The translations under genes were made by a program, and so were the position numbers. The notes beneath the pieces were generated by a model. It made no database searches, was not told the DNA's origin, and saw only the letters and a program-made list of their open reading frames with translations. A stretch of 40,715 bases of DNA from Moraxellaceae bacterium REDSEA-S32_B1 (GTDB lineage: Bacteria > Pseudomonadota > Gammaproteobacteria > Pseudomonadales > Moraxellaceae), in assembly GCA_001626925.1 (NCBI GenBank), contig LUOR01000035.1:1-40715 (forward strand). The letters are read 5' to 3'. This document shows, one piece after another, positions 9,568 to 18,993 of this stretch (positions are counted from its first letter, which is position 1; every line of letters starts with the position of its first letter).

Positions 9568-10934
9568 GTATTCTATTTATCGTCTTTGCCGCCTTGATGT
9601 TACTTGGACCATTGATTGCGATTCATGAATTCGGTCACTACTGGGTGGCTCGACGTCTTGGTGTAAAAGTGTTGGTGTACTCAATAGGTTTTGGACCAAG
9701 TCTTTTGCAATGGACATCGAAAAAATCGGGTATTCAATATCGTTTTGCTGCATTTCCACTCGGTGGTTATGTGCGCATGCTTGATGAGCGTGAAGGTGAT
9801 GTGCCGAAAGATCAGGCGCATCTCGCTTTTAATCGTCAGTCGGTGTGGAAACGAATTGCCATCGTTGCTGCAGGGCCGTTGATCAATTTGTTGTTGGCTG
9901 TGGTGTTATTTTGGATTTTGTATTTACCAGCAAGTGAACAATTGAATACGCGGATTGGACGGGTTCTAGAACAAACCCCTGCGGCACAAGTTGATCTGCG
10001 TGTGGGAGATAAAATCACTGCGGTTGATGGTCAGGCGACGCCAACTTGGGAAAAGTTGAATTATGCTTTGCTTGAGCGTATGGGTGAGAGCGGGACGCTT
10101 GCGGTACAGGTTGAGCGTCAAGTTTCACAAGGTGAAGTTCAAACTTTAGAAAAGCAACTACCGATTGAAAATTTTATTAAAGACCAAAGCCAATCTCCAT
10201 TACAAAGTTTAGGCTTTATGCCGTATCAACCAAAAATCAAACCTGTGATTGGTGAGATTAGTTCAGGTGGTGCTGCAGAGCGACAAGGTATGAAAGCTGG
10301 CGATCAGATCACAGCGATTAATGGCAATGCGGTCGATGATTGGTATCAGGTGGTGGACTATATTCGTCAATCTCCTGAAGAATTGCTGACATTTACGGTG
10401 ATAAGAAACGGTCAAAGTATTGATTTAAAAATTATGCCTCAAGCACGTAAAGATGCGATGGGCACAGAAACTGGTTTTATCGGTGCTGGGATTAAAGCAG
10501 AAAACTTTGTGATTCCCGATGCGTATAAGCAAACTATTCAATATAGCCCAGTTGAAGCCTTGTATCGTGCGGGAGATAAGACTTGGCAACTGTCTGTGAT
10601 GACAGTCAATGGGATTGTCAAAATGGTGAAAGGTCTAATTGGGCTAGATAATTTGTCAGGGCCGATTACCATTGCTAAAGTCGCAGGGCAAAGTGCGGAA
10701 ATGGGTTGGCAGACTTTCTTCTCTTTTATGGCGTTGATGAGTGTCAGCCTTGGTGTGTTAAATTTGTTACCGATTCCTATGCTTGACGGCGGACATTTAG
10801 TATATTACCTCATCGAATTGATTCGTGGGCGACCTGTATCAGAGCAAGTGCAAATGTTTGGGCTGAAGATCGGCATGGCATTGCTGGGTATGATGATGCT
10901 ATTGGCATTGTTTAATGACATTATGCGTTTTTAG
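9564..10934 (+). CDS. rseP: Site-2 intramembrane protease RseP
   Basis: This zinc metalloprotease of 456 residues lies in the inner membrane. In relatives it cleaves anti-sigma factor RseA and leftover signal peptides. HEFGH is at 21-25 in the first transmembrane helix. Two PDZ domains lie in the periplasmic part (around RVGDKITAVDG and GMKAGDQITAING), and the second metal-ligand motif is in NLLPIPMLDGGHLVYY near the C-terminus. The ATG at 9564 overlaps the dxr stop (ATGA). Upstream in-frame starts lie inside dxr and would add a non-membrane tail. Confidence 0.96.
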   Translation: MSILFIVFAALMLLGPLIAIHEFGHYWVARRLGVKVLVYSIGFGPSLLQWTSKKSGIQYRFAAFPLGGYVRMLDEREGDVPKDQAHLAFNRQSVWKRIAIVAAGPLINLLLAVVLFWILYLPASEQLNTRIGRVLEQTPAAQVDLRVGDKITAVDGQATPTWEKLNYALLERMGESGTLAVQVERQVSQGEVQTLEKQLPIENFIKDQSQSPLQSLGFMPYQPKIKPVIGEISSGGAAERQGMKAGDQITAINGNAVDDWYQVVDYIRQSPEELLTFTVIRNGQSIDLKIMPQARKDAMGTETGFIGAGIKAENFVIPDAYKQTIQYSPVEALYRAGDKTWQLSVMTVNGIVKMVKGLIGLDNLSGPITIAKVAGQSAEMGWQTFFSFMALMSVSLGVLNLLPIPMLDGGHLVYYLIELIRGRPVSEQVQMFGLKIGMALLGMMMLLALFNDIMRF

Positions 10935-11068
10935 CTGGAGTAGCTTTTTTAAATTTTTTTATTTAAAAGCACTCGGTGAAAACCAATGAATAAAAGATTT
11001 TTGATTAAAGAAATAGTGGTGGCGTTTTCGAACAACACCATCGACTGAAAAGACTGGAACAGAACACT

Positions 11069-13528
11069 ATGCATCACAATGCTTATTTTATGCCTTTAGC
11101 ACTGGTCAGTGCCATGGCGATCGTACAAACTGCACATGCAGAGACTTTTCAAGTCAGTGATATTCGTATCGATGGATTGGTGCGATTGACGCCTGCATCA
11201 GTGTATGCTGTTTTGCCAGTCAGTAGCGGTGATCAAGTCGATGATACAGCGATTGCTGCTGCGGTAAGAGCATTGTATGACTCAGGTAACTTTGATGATG
11301 TGCAAGCCAGTCGCCAAGGCAATATTTTGACATTCAATGTGGTCGAGCGTCCTGTCATCGCAAAAGTTGAATTGGATGGTAATAAGCTGATTCCAGACGA
11401 AGCCTTAACAGAAGGTTTGAAAAAAATGGGCTTGGCTGAAGGCGAAGTCCTGAAAAAGTCAGCTTTACAGTCAGTTGAAAATGAACTTGAACAACAATAT
11501 ACACAACAAGGTCGTTATAACGCAGATGTGCAAGTGCAAACTATTGCTCGCCCAAACAACCGTGTTGATTTAAAGCTGTTATTTAATGAAGGTGATGCGG
11601 CGAAAGTCGTTAACATTAACGTCATTGGTAATACAGTCTTTGAAGATGATGACATCCAACGTGCATTTGCAGTCAAAGAGAGCTCTTGGTCATCGATCCT
11701 GACCCGTAATGATCGCTATGCCAAAGAGCGTATGACCGCAAGCCTTGAAGCACTTCGTGCGATGTATCTCAATGATGGTTATATCAATTTTGAAGTGCTC
11801 AATTCACAGCTCAATATCAGTGAAGATAAAAAACGTATTTTCATCGAAGTCAGTGTCGATGAAGGTGAACAGTACAAATTTGGCGAAACCAAGTTCTTAG
11901 GCGATGCGCTGTATAGCGAATCTGACTTAAAAGCTTTACAACTATATAAACCAGGCGAAACCTATTCACAAGCTCGTGTAAATACATTGAAGCAACTTTT
12001 GACGCGTAAGTTTGGTAATGCAGGTTATTACTATGCAGAAGTCAACGTTGTCCCTGAAATTAATGAAGAAAATAAAACGGTTGATTTGAATTATTACATC
12101 AACCCAGGTCAGCAAATCACCGTGCGTCGTATTAACTTCACAGGTAATAATAAAACTGCCGATGAAGTATTACGCCGTGAAATGCGTCAAATGGAAGGCG
12201 CACTTGCCAGCAATGAAAAGATTGACTTATCTAAAGTACGTTTAGAACGTACAGGTTTCTTTAAAACGGTCGATATTAAACCTGTACGTGTGCCGAATGC
12301 ACCAGATCAAATGGATTTGGATGTCAAAGTGGAAGAACAACACTCAGGTACGAGCACGATTGCAGTCGGTTATTCTGAAAGTGGTGGTGTGACCTATCAG
12401 TTGGGCTTAAGCCAGACCAACTTTATGGGGACGGGGAATCGAGTGTCGGTCGACTTGTCACGATCACAAACTCTTGATTATTATAATTTAAATATTTACG
12501 ACCCATATTTTACCATTGATGGCATCAGCCGTGGTTTCAATGTATATTACCGTCAAACTAAACTCGACGAAAATTATAACGTCAGAAATTATGTGACGGA
12601 TTCTGTGGGAGGTTCATTAACGTTCGGTTATCCACTGGATGAAAATCAAAACATTAGTGCAACCTTGAATGTTGATCAAACCAAAGTCACGACAGGACCA
12701 CTGGTATCCACTTATATTCGTGATTATTTGTTGGAAAATGGCGGAAAGTCTATAGCGACAGACAGTTACTGTGATGGTCAAATTCTGAATGTGGGTACCA
12801 ATACTGCTCCAGATTTTCAATGTAGACCGCTGAATGGTAGCTCTGGTACGATGCAGAACTATGACAGTGCCTTCAATGGTGAGTTCCTGACCTATAACTT
12901 GAACTTATCATGGGCGTATAACACGCTGAATCGTCCAATTTTCCCAACCAACGGGATGTACCATCGCTTAAGTTTGGATGTGGCTGTTCCAGGGAGTGAT
13001 GTGGAATATCAAAAAGCGGTCTATGATACCCAAGCCTATTTACCACTTTGGGACAGCGGTTTTGTCTTGCGTGGCTATGGCAAGCTCGGCTATGGGAATG
13101 ATTTACCATTCTATAAAAATTTCTTTGCGGGTGGATATGGTTCGGTGCGTGGTTTTGATATCAATACGCTTGGTCCAAAATATGAATCTGTTGTTTCTGA
13201 AGAAACAAATCAAAGAGATTGGTCACCTGAAGAAGTCGGTGGTAATGCCTTGATTCAAGGTGGTATGGAGCTTGTGTTGCCAATGCCAACCAAGAGTGAT
13301 TGGGCGCGTCAAATTCGTCCTGTGATGTTTATCGAGGGTGGTCAGGTCTTTGATACAGAATCTGATAAGTACGATGTTGACTTTAATGAATTGCGTTATA
13401 GCGCAGGTGTTGGTTTTACCTGGATTACCATGATTGGACCGCTGTCACTGAGTTATGCGTACCCATTGAATGACAAAAAAGGTGATGATACCAAGTCAAT
13501 ACAATTTGAGATTGGTCGTACCTTCTAA
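11069..13528 (+). CDS. bamA: Outer membrane protein assembly factor BamA
   Basis: This 819-residue protein inserts beta-barrel proteins into the outer membrane. It has a signal peptide ending near HAETF (about residue 24), five POTRA repeats over roughly 24-420, and a C-terminal 16-strand barrel. The barrel shows the VRGF motif of loop 6 (GSVRGFDINTLGP) and ends in Phe (IGRTF), as outer-membrane proteins do. It is preceded by 134 bases after rseP, enough for a separate promoter, and followed by skp, its usual partner. Confidence 0.97.
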   Translation: MHHNAYFMPLALVSAMAIVQTAHAETFQVSDIRIDGLVRLTPASVYAVLPVSSGDQVDDTAIAAAVRALYDSGNFDDVQASRQGNILTFNVVERPVIAKVELDGNKLIPDEALTEGLKKMGLAEGEVLKKSALQSVENELEQQYTQQGRYNADVQVQTIARPNNRVDLKLLFNEGDAAKVVNINVIGNTVFEDDDIQRAFAVKESSWSSILTRNDRYAKERMTASLEALRAMYLNDGYINFEVLNSQLNISEDKKRIFIEVSVDEGEQYKFGETKFLGDALYSESDLKALQLYKPGETYSQARVNTLKQLLTRKFGNAGYYYAEVNVVPEINEENKTVDLNYYINPGQQITVRRINFTGNNKTADEVLRREMRQMEGALASNEKIDLSKVRLERTGFFKTVDIKPVRVPNAPDQMDLDVKVEEQHSGTSTIAVGYSESGGVTYQLGLSQTNFMGTGNRVSVDLSRSQTLDYYNLNIYDPYFTIDGISRGFNVYYRQTKLDENYNVRNYVTDSVGGSLTFGYPLDENQNISATLNVDQTKVTTGPLVSTYIRDYLLENGGKSIATDSYCDGQILNVGTNTAPDFQCRPLNGSSGTMQNYDSAFNGEFLTYNLNLSWAYNTLNRPIFPTNGMYHRLSLDVAVPGSDVEYQKAVYDTQAYLPLWDSGFVLRGYGKLGYGNDLPFYKNFFAGGYGSVRGFDINTLGPKYESVVSEETNQRDWSPEEVGGNALIQGGMELVLPMPTKSDWARQIRPVMFIEGGQVFDTESDKYDVDFNELRYSAGVGFTWITMIGPLSLSYAYPLNDKKGDDTKSIQFEIGRTF

Positions 13529-13591
13529 TCCATCATACTATTTATGAGATGGAACACGATGTACGGAAGTCATAATAAAAGGAGTAAAATT

Positions 13592-14098
13592 ATGCGTAAG
13601 TTATTTGTTTCTTCGGCGTTGGTGCTTGGTCTAATGGGATCAAGTGTAGCTTTTGCTGAAAAATATGCGGTTGTTGATGTACAAAAAGCAGCGACAGATA
13701 CTACTTATATGAAGTCACAAATGGCTTCACTTGAGAGCTCACTCAAGCCGCAACAACAAAAGCATGAGCGCCTGACCAAAGAGCTTACAACCCTCAGAAA
13801 TAAAGCGCAAAATGATGCCAAAGTCATGAAGCAAGCAGATCTACAAAAGCTTGAACAAGATTATGCGACGAAGATGAATGAGTTCAATGCCAATGCAGCA
13901 GGTATGCAAAAGCGTGCGCAAGATACCTTGGCGAACATCAACAAAACGCTTGCACCGAAGATTGAACAAGCGACAGAAGCTTTACGTAAACAAGGTGGTT
14001 ATAGCATGATCATCGATCGTAAATCTGTGGTGAGCTTTGACCCTTCAATCGACTTAACCTCACGTGTAACGCAACAGGTCAACTCGACATTGAAATAA
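13592..14098 (+). CDS. skp: Periplasmic chaperone Skp/OmpH
   Basis: This protein of 168 residues has a clear signal peptide (MRKLFVSSALVLGLMGSSVAFA) and a mature part made mainly of long charged helices, as in the tentacle-like trimeric chaperone Skp. Skp holds unfolded outer-membrane proteins for BamA. The ATG at 13592 is preceded by AAGGAG at 13579-13584. An upstream start at 13544 would put a charged stretch before the signal peptide and is rejected. It sits between bamA and lpxD, the classical order. Confidence 0.93.
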   Translation: MRKLFVSSALVLGLMGSSVAFAEKYAVVDVQKAATDTTYMKSQMASLESSLKPQQQKHERLTKELTTLRNKAQNDAKVMKQADLQKLEQDYATKMNEFNANAAGMQKRAQDTLANINKTLAPKIEQATEALRKQGGYSMIIDRKSVVSFDPSIDLTSRVTQQVNSTLK

Positions 14099-14108
14099 GG
14101 ACTGGTCA

Positions 14109-15227
14109 GTGAGTTACAGTCTTGAACAACTGAGTCGTCATGTGCAGGGAAATGTACATGGCGATTCTCAATTTCACGTCTCAAAACTTCGTAGCTTGGC
14201 ACAAGCAACGCCACACGATATTGCCTTTGTAAATGGTGAAAAATATCTTGAACAGGCACGTCAGTCCAAAGCAGGTGCTTTGATTGTTTCAAAAGATTTG
14301 ATGTCTTTGCTACAAGATCAATGTCATTTAGTTGTGGTGGATTCGCCATATTTGGCATTTGCCCAAATGACACACATCTTTTCAGATCAAAGAGAGTTTA
14401 CAGGCATTGCTGACACAGCATCGATTCATCCGACAGCACAGCTCGGTGAAAATGTTGCCATTGGTGACTATGCTGTCATCGGTGAAAATGTACAGATTGG
14501 CGCAAATAGTTGTATTTTTCCACATGTACATATCGGCAAAAATGTCAGTATTGGTCAGTCTGCATGGATTGAGTCGCATGTCAGTATTTTGGCTGAAGCT
14601 TCAATTGGTGATTGCGTGCGGATTCAAGCTAACACGGCGATCGGCTCTGAAGGCTTTGGCTTTGCGCCCTATCAAGGACAATGGCATCGCATTGCGCAGC
14701 TTGGTGGTGTACGTATTGGTCATCAAGTGCGCATCGGGTCGAATTGTAGTGTCGATCGTGGCGCTTTGGACGATACGGTCATTGACGATGGTGTGATTCT
14801 TGATAACCTTGTCCAAGTTGCACACAACGTGCAGATTGGACAGCATACTGCAATCGCTGCCAATACCGTGATCGCAGGAAGTACCAGTATTGGTGCGCAC
14901 TGTATTATTGGTGGTGCGAGTGCGATTGCAGGGCATTTGACCATTGCGGATCAAGTGCAATTCACAGGGATGTCGATGGTGACTAAATCTATCCATCAAG
15001 CAGGCAACTATTCCTCTGGAACAGGTCTGCTTGAGAGCACTGCATGGAGAAAAGCAGTGGTTGGATTTAGACAATTGTCCGAAATGCCAATCAATAAGTT
15101 GCTAAAACAGATTAAAGTTTTAGCTTCTCGAATTGACCAGCTCGAATCACATCAAACTGTTGAACAAGCCAATGAACGACCAGACCCAAACGACGACACA
15201 AAACCCAACAGCAAGCACGACGCTTGA
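14109..15227 (+). CDS. lpxD: UDP-3-O-acylglucosamine N-acyltransferase LpxD
   Basis: This 372-residue enzyme catalyses the third step of lipid A synthesis, adding the N-linked hydroxyacyl chain. An N-terminal uridine-binding domain (about 1-100) is followed by a left-handed beta-helix made of hexapeptide repeats (such as IGENVQIGANSCIFPHVHIG), the probable catalytic His in NLVQVAHNVQIG, and a C-terminal helix. The start is GTG, with AAGGA at 14096-14100 at good spacing. The tail after about residue 345 is hydrophilic and rich in Asn, Asp and Lys. Its last 56 bases overlap the chosen fabZ start. Confidence 0.95.
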   Translation: MSYSLEQLSRHVQGNVHGDSQFHVSKLRSLAQATPHDIAFVNGEKYLEQARQSKAGALIVSKDLMSLLQDQCHLVVVDSPYLAFAQMTHIFSDQREFTGIADTASIHPTAQLGENVAIGDYAVIGENVQIGANSCIFPHVHIGKNVSIGQSAWIESHVSILAEASIGDCVRIQANTAIGSEGFGFAPYQGQWHRIAQLGGVRIGHQVRIGSNCSVDRGALDDTVIDDGVILDNLVQVAHNVQIGQHTAIAANTVIAGSTSIGAHCIIGGASAIAGHLTIADQVQFTGMSMVTKSIHQAGNYSSGTGLLESTAWRKAVVGFRQLSEMPINKLLKQIKVLASRIDQLESHQTVEQANERPDPNDDTKPNSKHDA

Positions 15228-15705
15228 ATCAGCAAGTACGCTTGTTTTACCTGCGGTGCCAATGCATTCACAGTCAATTCAAGACTACTTGCCACATCAG
15301 TATCCATTTTTATTGGTTGATCGTGTCACAGCGATTAGCGAAGATGCCAGCTTTATTCAAGGGTATAAAAATCTGACCATGAATGAAGAGTTTTTTCAAG
15401 GGCATTTTCCAAGCTATCCGATCATGCCTGGCGTGATGATGATGGAAGCTTTGGCGCAGATTTCGGGGATTTTGGGCATGATCATTATCCAAAAACGCCC
15501 AAAAGATGGTGAAAATTTCCTGTTTGCAGGGATGGAGAATGTTCGCTTCAAAAGACCAGTCGTACCGGGCGACCAATTAGTGTTAGAATCGCAGTTTGTG
15601 TTTCAAAGACGTGGTGTCTTTAAATTCCATGTAACCGCCCGTGTCGATGAAAAGGTCGTCGCACAGGCAGAAATTTTATTGTCTCAGCAAAAAATAGATA
15701 TATGA
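15172..15705 (+). CDS. fabZ: 3-hydroxyacyl-ACP dehydratase FabZ
   Basis: This hot-dog-fold dehydratase of fatty acid elongation competes with LpxA/LpxD for hydroxyacyl-ACP. The catalytic His and Glu are at about 78 and 92 in FQGHFPSYPIMPGVMMMEAL. The start is uncertain. ATG 15172 gives 177 residues with a Thr/Gln/Asn-rich leader encoded inside the end of lpxD. GTG 15256 or ATG 15262 would give about 147 residues, starting shortly before SIQDYLPHQYPFLLVDRV. None has a good ribosome binding site, so translation may be coupled to lpxD. Typical members are about 150-160 residues. Confidence 0.93.
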   Translation: MNDQTQTTTQNPTASTTLESASTLVLPAVPMHSQSIQDYLPHQYPFLLVDRVTAISEDASFIQGYKNLTMNEEFFQGHFPSYPIMPGVMMMEALAQISGILGMIIIQKRPKDGENFLFAGMENVRFKRPVVPGDQLVLESQFVFQRRGVFKFHVTARVDEKVVAQAEILLSQQKIDI

Positions 15706-16493
15706 TGGCAAACGCTGAATTGATTCACCCAACAGCTATTATTCATGCAAGTGCAAAATTGGCAGATGATGTCAAAGTCGGTGCATACTCAATCATTGGA
15801 CCGAATGTCAGTATTGACAGCGGTACTGAAATTTTTACCCATGTGGTCGTTGCTGAAAATACGCGAATTGGTAAAAATAACCAAATCTTTCAGTTTGCCA
15901 GTGTGGGTGAGCGTTGTCAGGACTTAAAATATAAAGGCGAAGAAACGTGGTTGGAAATTGGTGATCACAACGTCATTCGTGAACATTGCACCTTGCATCG
16001 TGGTACAGCTCAGGATCAATCTCTGACTAAAATTGGTAGCCACAATTTATTGATGGTCAATACCCATGTTGCGCACGATTGTGTAATTGGTAGTCATAAT
16101 GTGATTGCCAATAATGTCGGCATCGCAGGGCATGTGCATGTCGGTGATCATGTGTTACTTGGTGGTAACTCAGGGATTCATCAGTTCTGCCGAATCGACT
16201 CTTATAGCCTCGTTGGTGGCGCATCATTGATTATTAAAGATGTGCCTGCTTATGTCATGGTATCGGGGAATCCTGCCAGTGCACACGGCATGAACTATGA
16301 AGGTATGCGTCGCAAAGGTTGGAGCAAAGAAACCATTAATGGTTTGAAGCAATGCTTTAAGTTGCTCTATCGTTCGAATCTGACGGTGAAAGAAGCAATT
16401 GAAACCATTGAAAAAGAAATTATCCCGAATGTCCCTGAAGCGCAATTGCTTGTAGATTCATTGCAAGCGTCGAAGCGTGGTATTGTTCGATAA
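15705..16493 (+). CDS. lpxA: UDP-N-acetylglucosamine O-acyltransferase LpxA
   Basis: This protein of 262 residues catalyses the first step of lipid A synthesis. It consists of hexapeptide repeats forming a left-handed beta-helix, followed by a C-terminal helical domain. The catalytic His lies in the NTHVAHDCVIG region, and CTLHRGTAQD, GGNSGIHQFCRID and the C-terminal EGMRRKGWS are family blocks. Two adjacent ATG codons (15702 and 15705) overlap the fabZ stop; the second gives the family-like N-terminus MANAELIHPTA. lpxB, which follows lpxA in many bacteria, is missing. A terminator follows instead. Confidence 0.96.
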   Translation: MANAELIHPTAIIHASAKLADDVKVGAYSIIGPNVSIDSGTEIFTHVVVAENTRIGKNNQIFQFASVGERCQDLKYKGEETWLEIGDHNVIREHCTLHRGTAQDQSLTKIGSHNLLMVNTHVAHDCVIGSHNVIANNVGIAGHVHVGDHVLLGGNSGIHQFCRIDSYSLVGGASLIIKDVPAYVMVSGNPASAHGMNYEGMRRKGWSKETINGLKQCFKLLYRSNLTVKEAIETIEKEIIPNVPEAQLLVDSLQASKRGIVR

Positions 16494-16512
16494 GTGTCGA
16501 AATGATTTTTTG

Positions 16513-16546
16513 AAAGCAGTTCTACAAGGACTGCTTTTTTGTTTTT
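16513..16546 (+). terminator. Terminator of the lpxA operon
   Basis: AAAGCAGT (16513-16520) and ACTGCTTT (16530-16537) form an 8-bp stem with a 9-base loop. T-rich sequence follows on the plus strand. It closes the long plus-strand cluster; the minus strand has no T-tract here. Confidence 0.85.
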
Positions 16547-16556
16547 AGCTTTTGTC

Positions 16557-18512
16557 TTAGGGTTTAATTTTAAATCGATTTGGGCGTAGTAAATACGCCA
16601 AATTACTTGGCACTGGTAAAGCTTCATTGAGCATTTGACTGACAACTAATTCAGCACATAACGGTGCAAATAAAAAACCTTTTGAACCTAATCCTGAGAA
16701 AATGTATAGGTTCGGTGAAATACGATCATATCGTCCAACCAAAGGTAAATAATCTGCAGTTTGTGCACGTAAAGCAGCACGCCCTTGCCATTCTTCTGGA
16801 TCGTCGTTGATGCGTTGTGCAAGCTGAGGTTGATATTGCTGTAAAAGCTCGTAATTATGCTGATGATCTTCAATGCGTAAATCAGTTTGATCATCATTGG
16901 GTATAAATGATGCACCAAAAATGAGTTGTTGTGTTTGATTGTTTTGCATGAAACTGGCATAACCACCAAAACTATATGCAGTATTTTTCTCATCATTTTC
17001 CAAAGGTGTATTTAAATCTGTTCCCTTTATATTTGTCCAAGTCACTTGCCCACGAATGGGTTTAAGTTTTGGCGTGTTGGAAAGTAGTTGATTCAAATCC
17101 ATCGCATTACAGACAATCACATCGCTAAGTTCTTCTATTTTATTATCTTCTTGATCATACAAGTGAATTTTTTGATCATCACAAACTTTAAGTTGCGTAA
17201 CTTTTTTCTGAATTAACGAAATTAAAGGATGTGCTAAAACTTGCTCAGCAAATTGATGCGGTGAAATCACACCAGCTTGTTTGAGTAAAACCGTACTTTG
17301 TTCAGTATCGTGATGCCCTGATTCTGATTGGATAATTTCGAGAATATCATTTGGATAATCTTGAAGCGCAAGCACATCATTGATCTTTTTCTCATTGCTT
17401 TTTGTGTCATGTGTTTGTTCAATCTGCATGGCTTGGAAAGCATCAAACTGCTGATAAAAGCGCAACGCATATTGCCATGAGGTGGTCATTAAGTGTGTAG
17501 CGACCTTATCCATCGGACAAAGTTTTGGATTGAGCATCGCCAAAGGATTGCCTGAACCACCTGCTAAGGGTTGCTCTTGCTCATACAGCGTCACTGCAAT
17601 ACCACGCTGTGCCAATGTCCAAGCTGTTGTTAATCCTGCAATGCCTGCACCGATAATTGCGGTTTTTTTCTGGCTATAGTGTTTTTGAATAGTGTGCTTT
17701 TGATGATTTTGTTCTTGAGTATTGGGTTGATTATGCTTTTTTAGGTCATTTTGAATTTGATCGTCTGTATTCTTCCAAATCGCTTTCAGCATTTCCCGTT
17801 TATGTCCAAAACCTTTCGAGCGAGTGATCTCTACACCATAAGATTGCAAGGCACGTTTTAATACGCCTGCGACACTAAATGATGCGAAGGTGGTGCCTTG
17901 TGCAGAGAGTCGCATGATGTGTTTAAAAATTTGCTCTTGCCACAGTTCGGGATTACAGGAGGGTGCAAAGCCATCTAAAAACCATGCATTGATGGGATGG
18001 TTATTTTGAATCAGTGGAAAACATTCACTGGCATCTCCAAACCACACATCTAGCGAAATCCGCTCATCGTCGAAACTCAAACGATGACAGCCTGCAAGTG
18101 CAAAAGGGTAGGATTCAAGGAGTCGTTTTGAAAGTGGTGCAAGCTCATCCCATGTCGCTAAAGCACGTGCTAAATCAGCTTTTGATAAGGGGTATTTTTC
18201 AACAGATATAAAGTGCAGTCGGCTGTTATTATTCGGTCGGACGTTTTGCCAAAGTTGCCATAAGGCTAAAAAGTTTAGACCTGTACCAAAGCCAGTTTCC
18301 CCGACAATAAATTGCTCACTATCTGCAAGTTGAGCGAGACGCTCGCTAAGATCATTACCATTTAAAAAGACATGACGTGTTTCAAGTAATCCATTGGCTT
18401 TGGAAAAATACACATCACCAAATTGTTTGGATACAGGAATATCTACACCATCAACTTGTTGCCATTCGAGCTCGGCACAGGTGATCGGTGAAATGTTTTG
18501 TGAATGATTCAT
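16557..18512 (-). CDS. mnmC: Bifunctional tRNA mnm5s2U biosynthesis protein MnmC
   Basis: This 651-residue fusion enzyme finishes the mnm5s2U34 modification of tRNA. The N-terminal methyltransferase domain (about 1-250) has the SAM loop GETGFGTG at 71-78 and DGFAPSCNPELW at about 180-191. The C-terminal FAD-dependent oxidase starts at about 284 with the dinucleotide motif GAGIAG at 288-293 and ends with FSGLGSKGFLFAPL. The linker at about 253-282 is rich in Gln, Asn, His and Lys. It converges on lpxA and lies alone, 25 bases after the next minus-strand gene upstream. Confidence 0.95.
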   Translation of the reverse strand: MNHSQNISPITCAELEWQQVDGVDIPVSKQFGDVYFSKANGLLETRHVFLNGNDLSERLAQLADSEQFIVGETGFGTGLNFLALWQLWQNVRPNNNSRLHFISVEKYPLSKADLARALATWDELAPLSKRLLESYPFALAGCHRLSFDDERISLDVWFGDASECFPLIQNNHPINAWFLDGFAPSCNPELWQEQIFKHIMRLSAQGTTFASFSVAGVLKRALQSYGVEITRSKGFGHKREMLKAIWKNTDDQIQNDLKKHNQPNTQEQNHQKHTIQKHYSQKKTAIIGAGIAGLTTAWTLAQRGIAVTLYEQEQPLAGGSGNPLAMLNPKLCPMDKVATHLMTTSWQYALRFYQQFDAFQAMQIEQTHDTKSNEKKINDVLALQDYPNDILEIIQSESGHHDTEQSTVLLKQAGVISPHQFAEQVLAHPLISLIQKKVTQLKVCDDQKIHLYDQEDNKIEELSDVIVCNAMDLNQLLSNTPKLKPIRGQVTWTNIKGTDLNTPLENDEKNTAYSFGGYASFMQNNQTQQLIFGASFIPNDDQTDLRIEDHQHNYELLQQYQPQLAQRINDDPEEWQGRAALRAQTADYLPLVGRYDRISPNLYIFSGLGSKGFLFAPLCAELVVSQMLNEALPVPSNLAYLLRPNRFKIKP

Positions 18513-18536
18513 TTCGAAATTAACATGAAAGCTTGC

Positions 18537-18989
18537 TTAAAAGCGACGACGGCGTGTGCTCATGAAATTATACAAAATCACACCGATGATCACACCAAGC
18601 CCTAGGGTCACAGCGCCATAAAGAAACATCTGCGCACTACGCTCACTCTGTAGCACTTGGACTTGTACGGTGAGGTTGTCATTTTTCAATTGTAATTCTT
18701 GATTTTGTGCTAAGGCAGTTTGATTGGCAGTTTCGAGTTGAGTCAGTCGCTTTTGCATGTCTGCGCTACGTTTTGCAACGGCTTGCTCAATGGTTTTGTT
18801 GAGATTTGCACGTGCGGTTGCCTCTGATGGGGCGCTTGCGTTATTTGTCGTGCTGTTCGTAGTTTGTGTGTTGGCTTGACGTAGTGGTGCGTTCTGCGTT
18901 GCCTGATTATTGGCAAAAACTGATGTGCTCAATCCAAAGCTGAGAATAGCTAAAGCAATGACGAAAACTTGAGAAATTTGCTGAGTCAT
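18537..18989 (-). CDS. Coiled-coil membrane protein of unknown function
   Basis: This 150-residue protein has a signal peptide or N-terminal anchor (about 1-26, ending VFA), a low-complexity Asn/Thr/Gln segment (about 27-55), a coiled coil (about 60-118), a transmembrane helix (about 122-140) and a basic end (STRRRRF). The coiled coil, membrane helix and arginine-rich end resemble the C-terminal half of the YgiM/TIGR04211 SH3-domain family, but no SH3 domain is present. The basic tail suggests a cytoplasmic C-terminus. It lies 24 bases before mnmC and four bases after the YciI-like gene, so it may be part of the yciB transcript. Confidence 0.8.
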   Translation of the reverse strand: MTQQISQVFVIALAILSFGLSTSVFANNQATQNAPLRQANTQTTNSTTNNASAPSEATARANLNKTIEQAVAKRSADMQKRLTQLETANQTALAQNQELQLKNDNLTVQVQVLQSERSAQMFLYGAVTLGLGVIIGVILYNFMSTRRRRF

Positions 18990-18993
18990 CGAA

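Noticed and set aside
14601..15074. Open frames opposite lpxD
   Set aside because: They mirror the hexapeptide repeat coding of lpxD and show no start signals.
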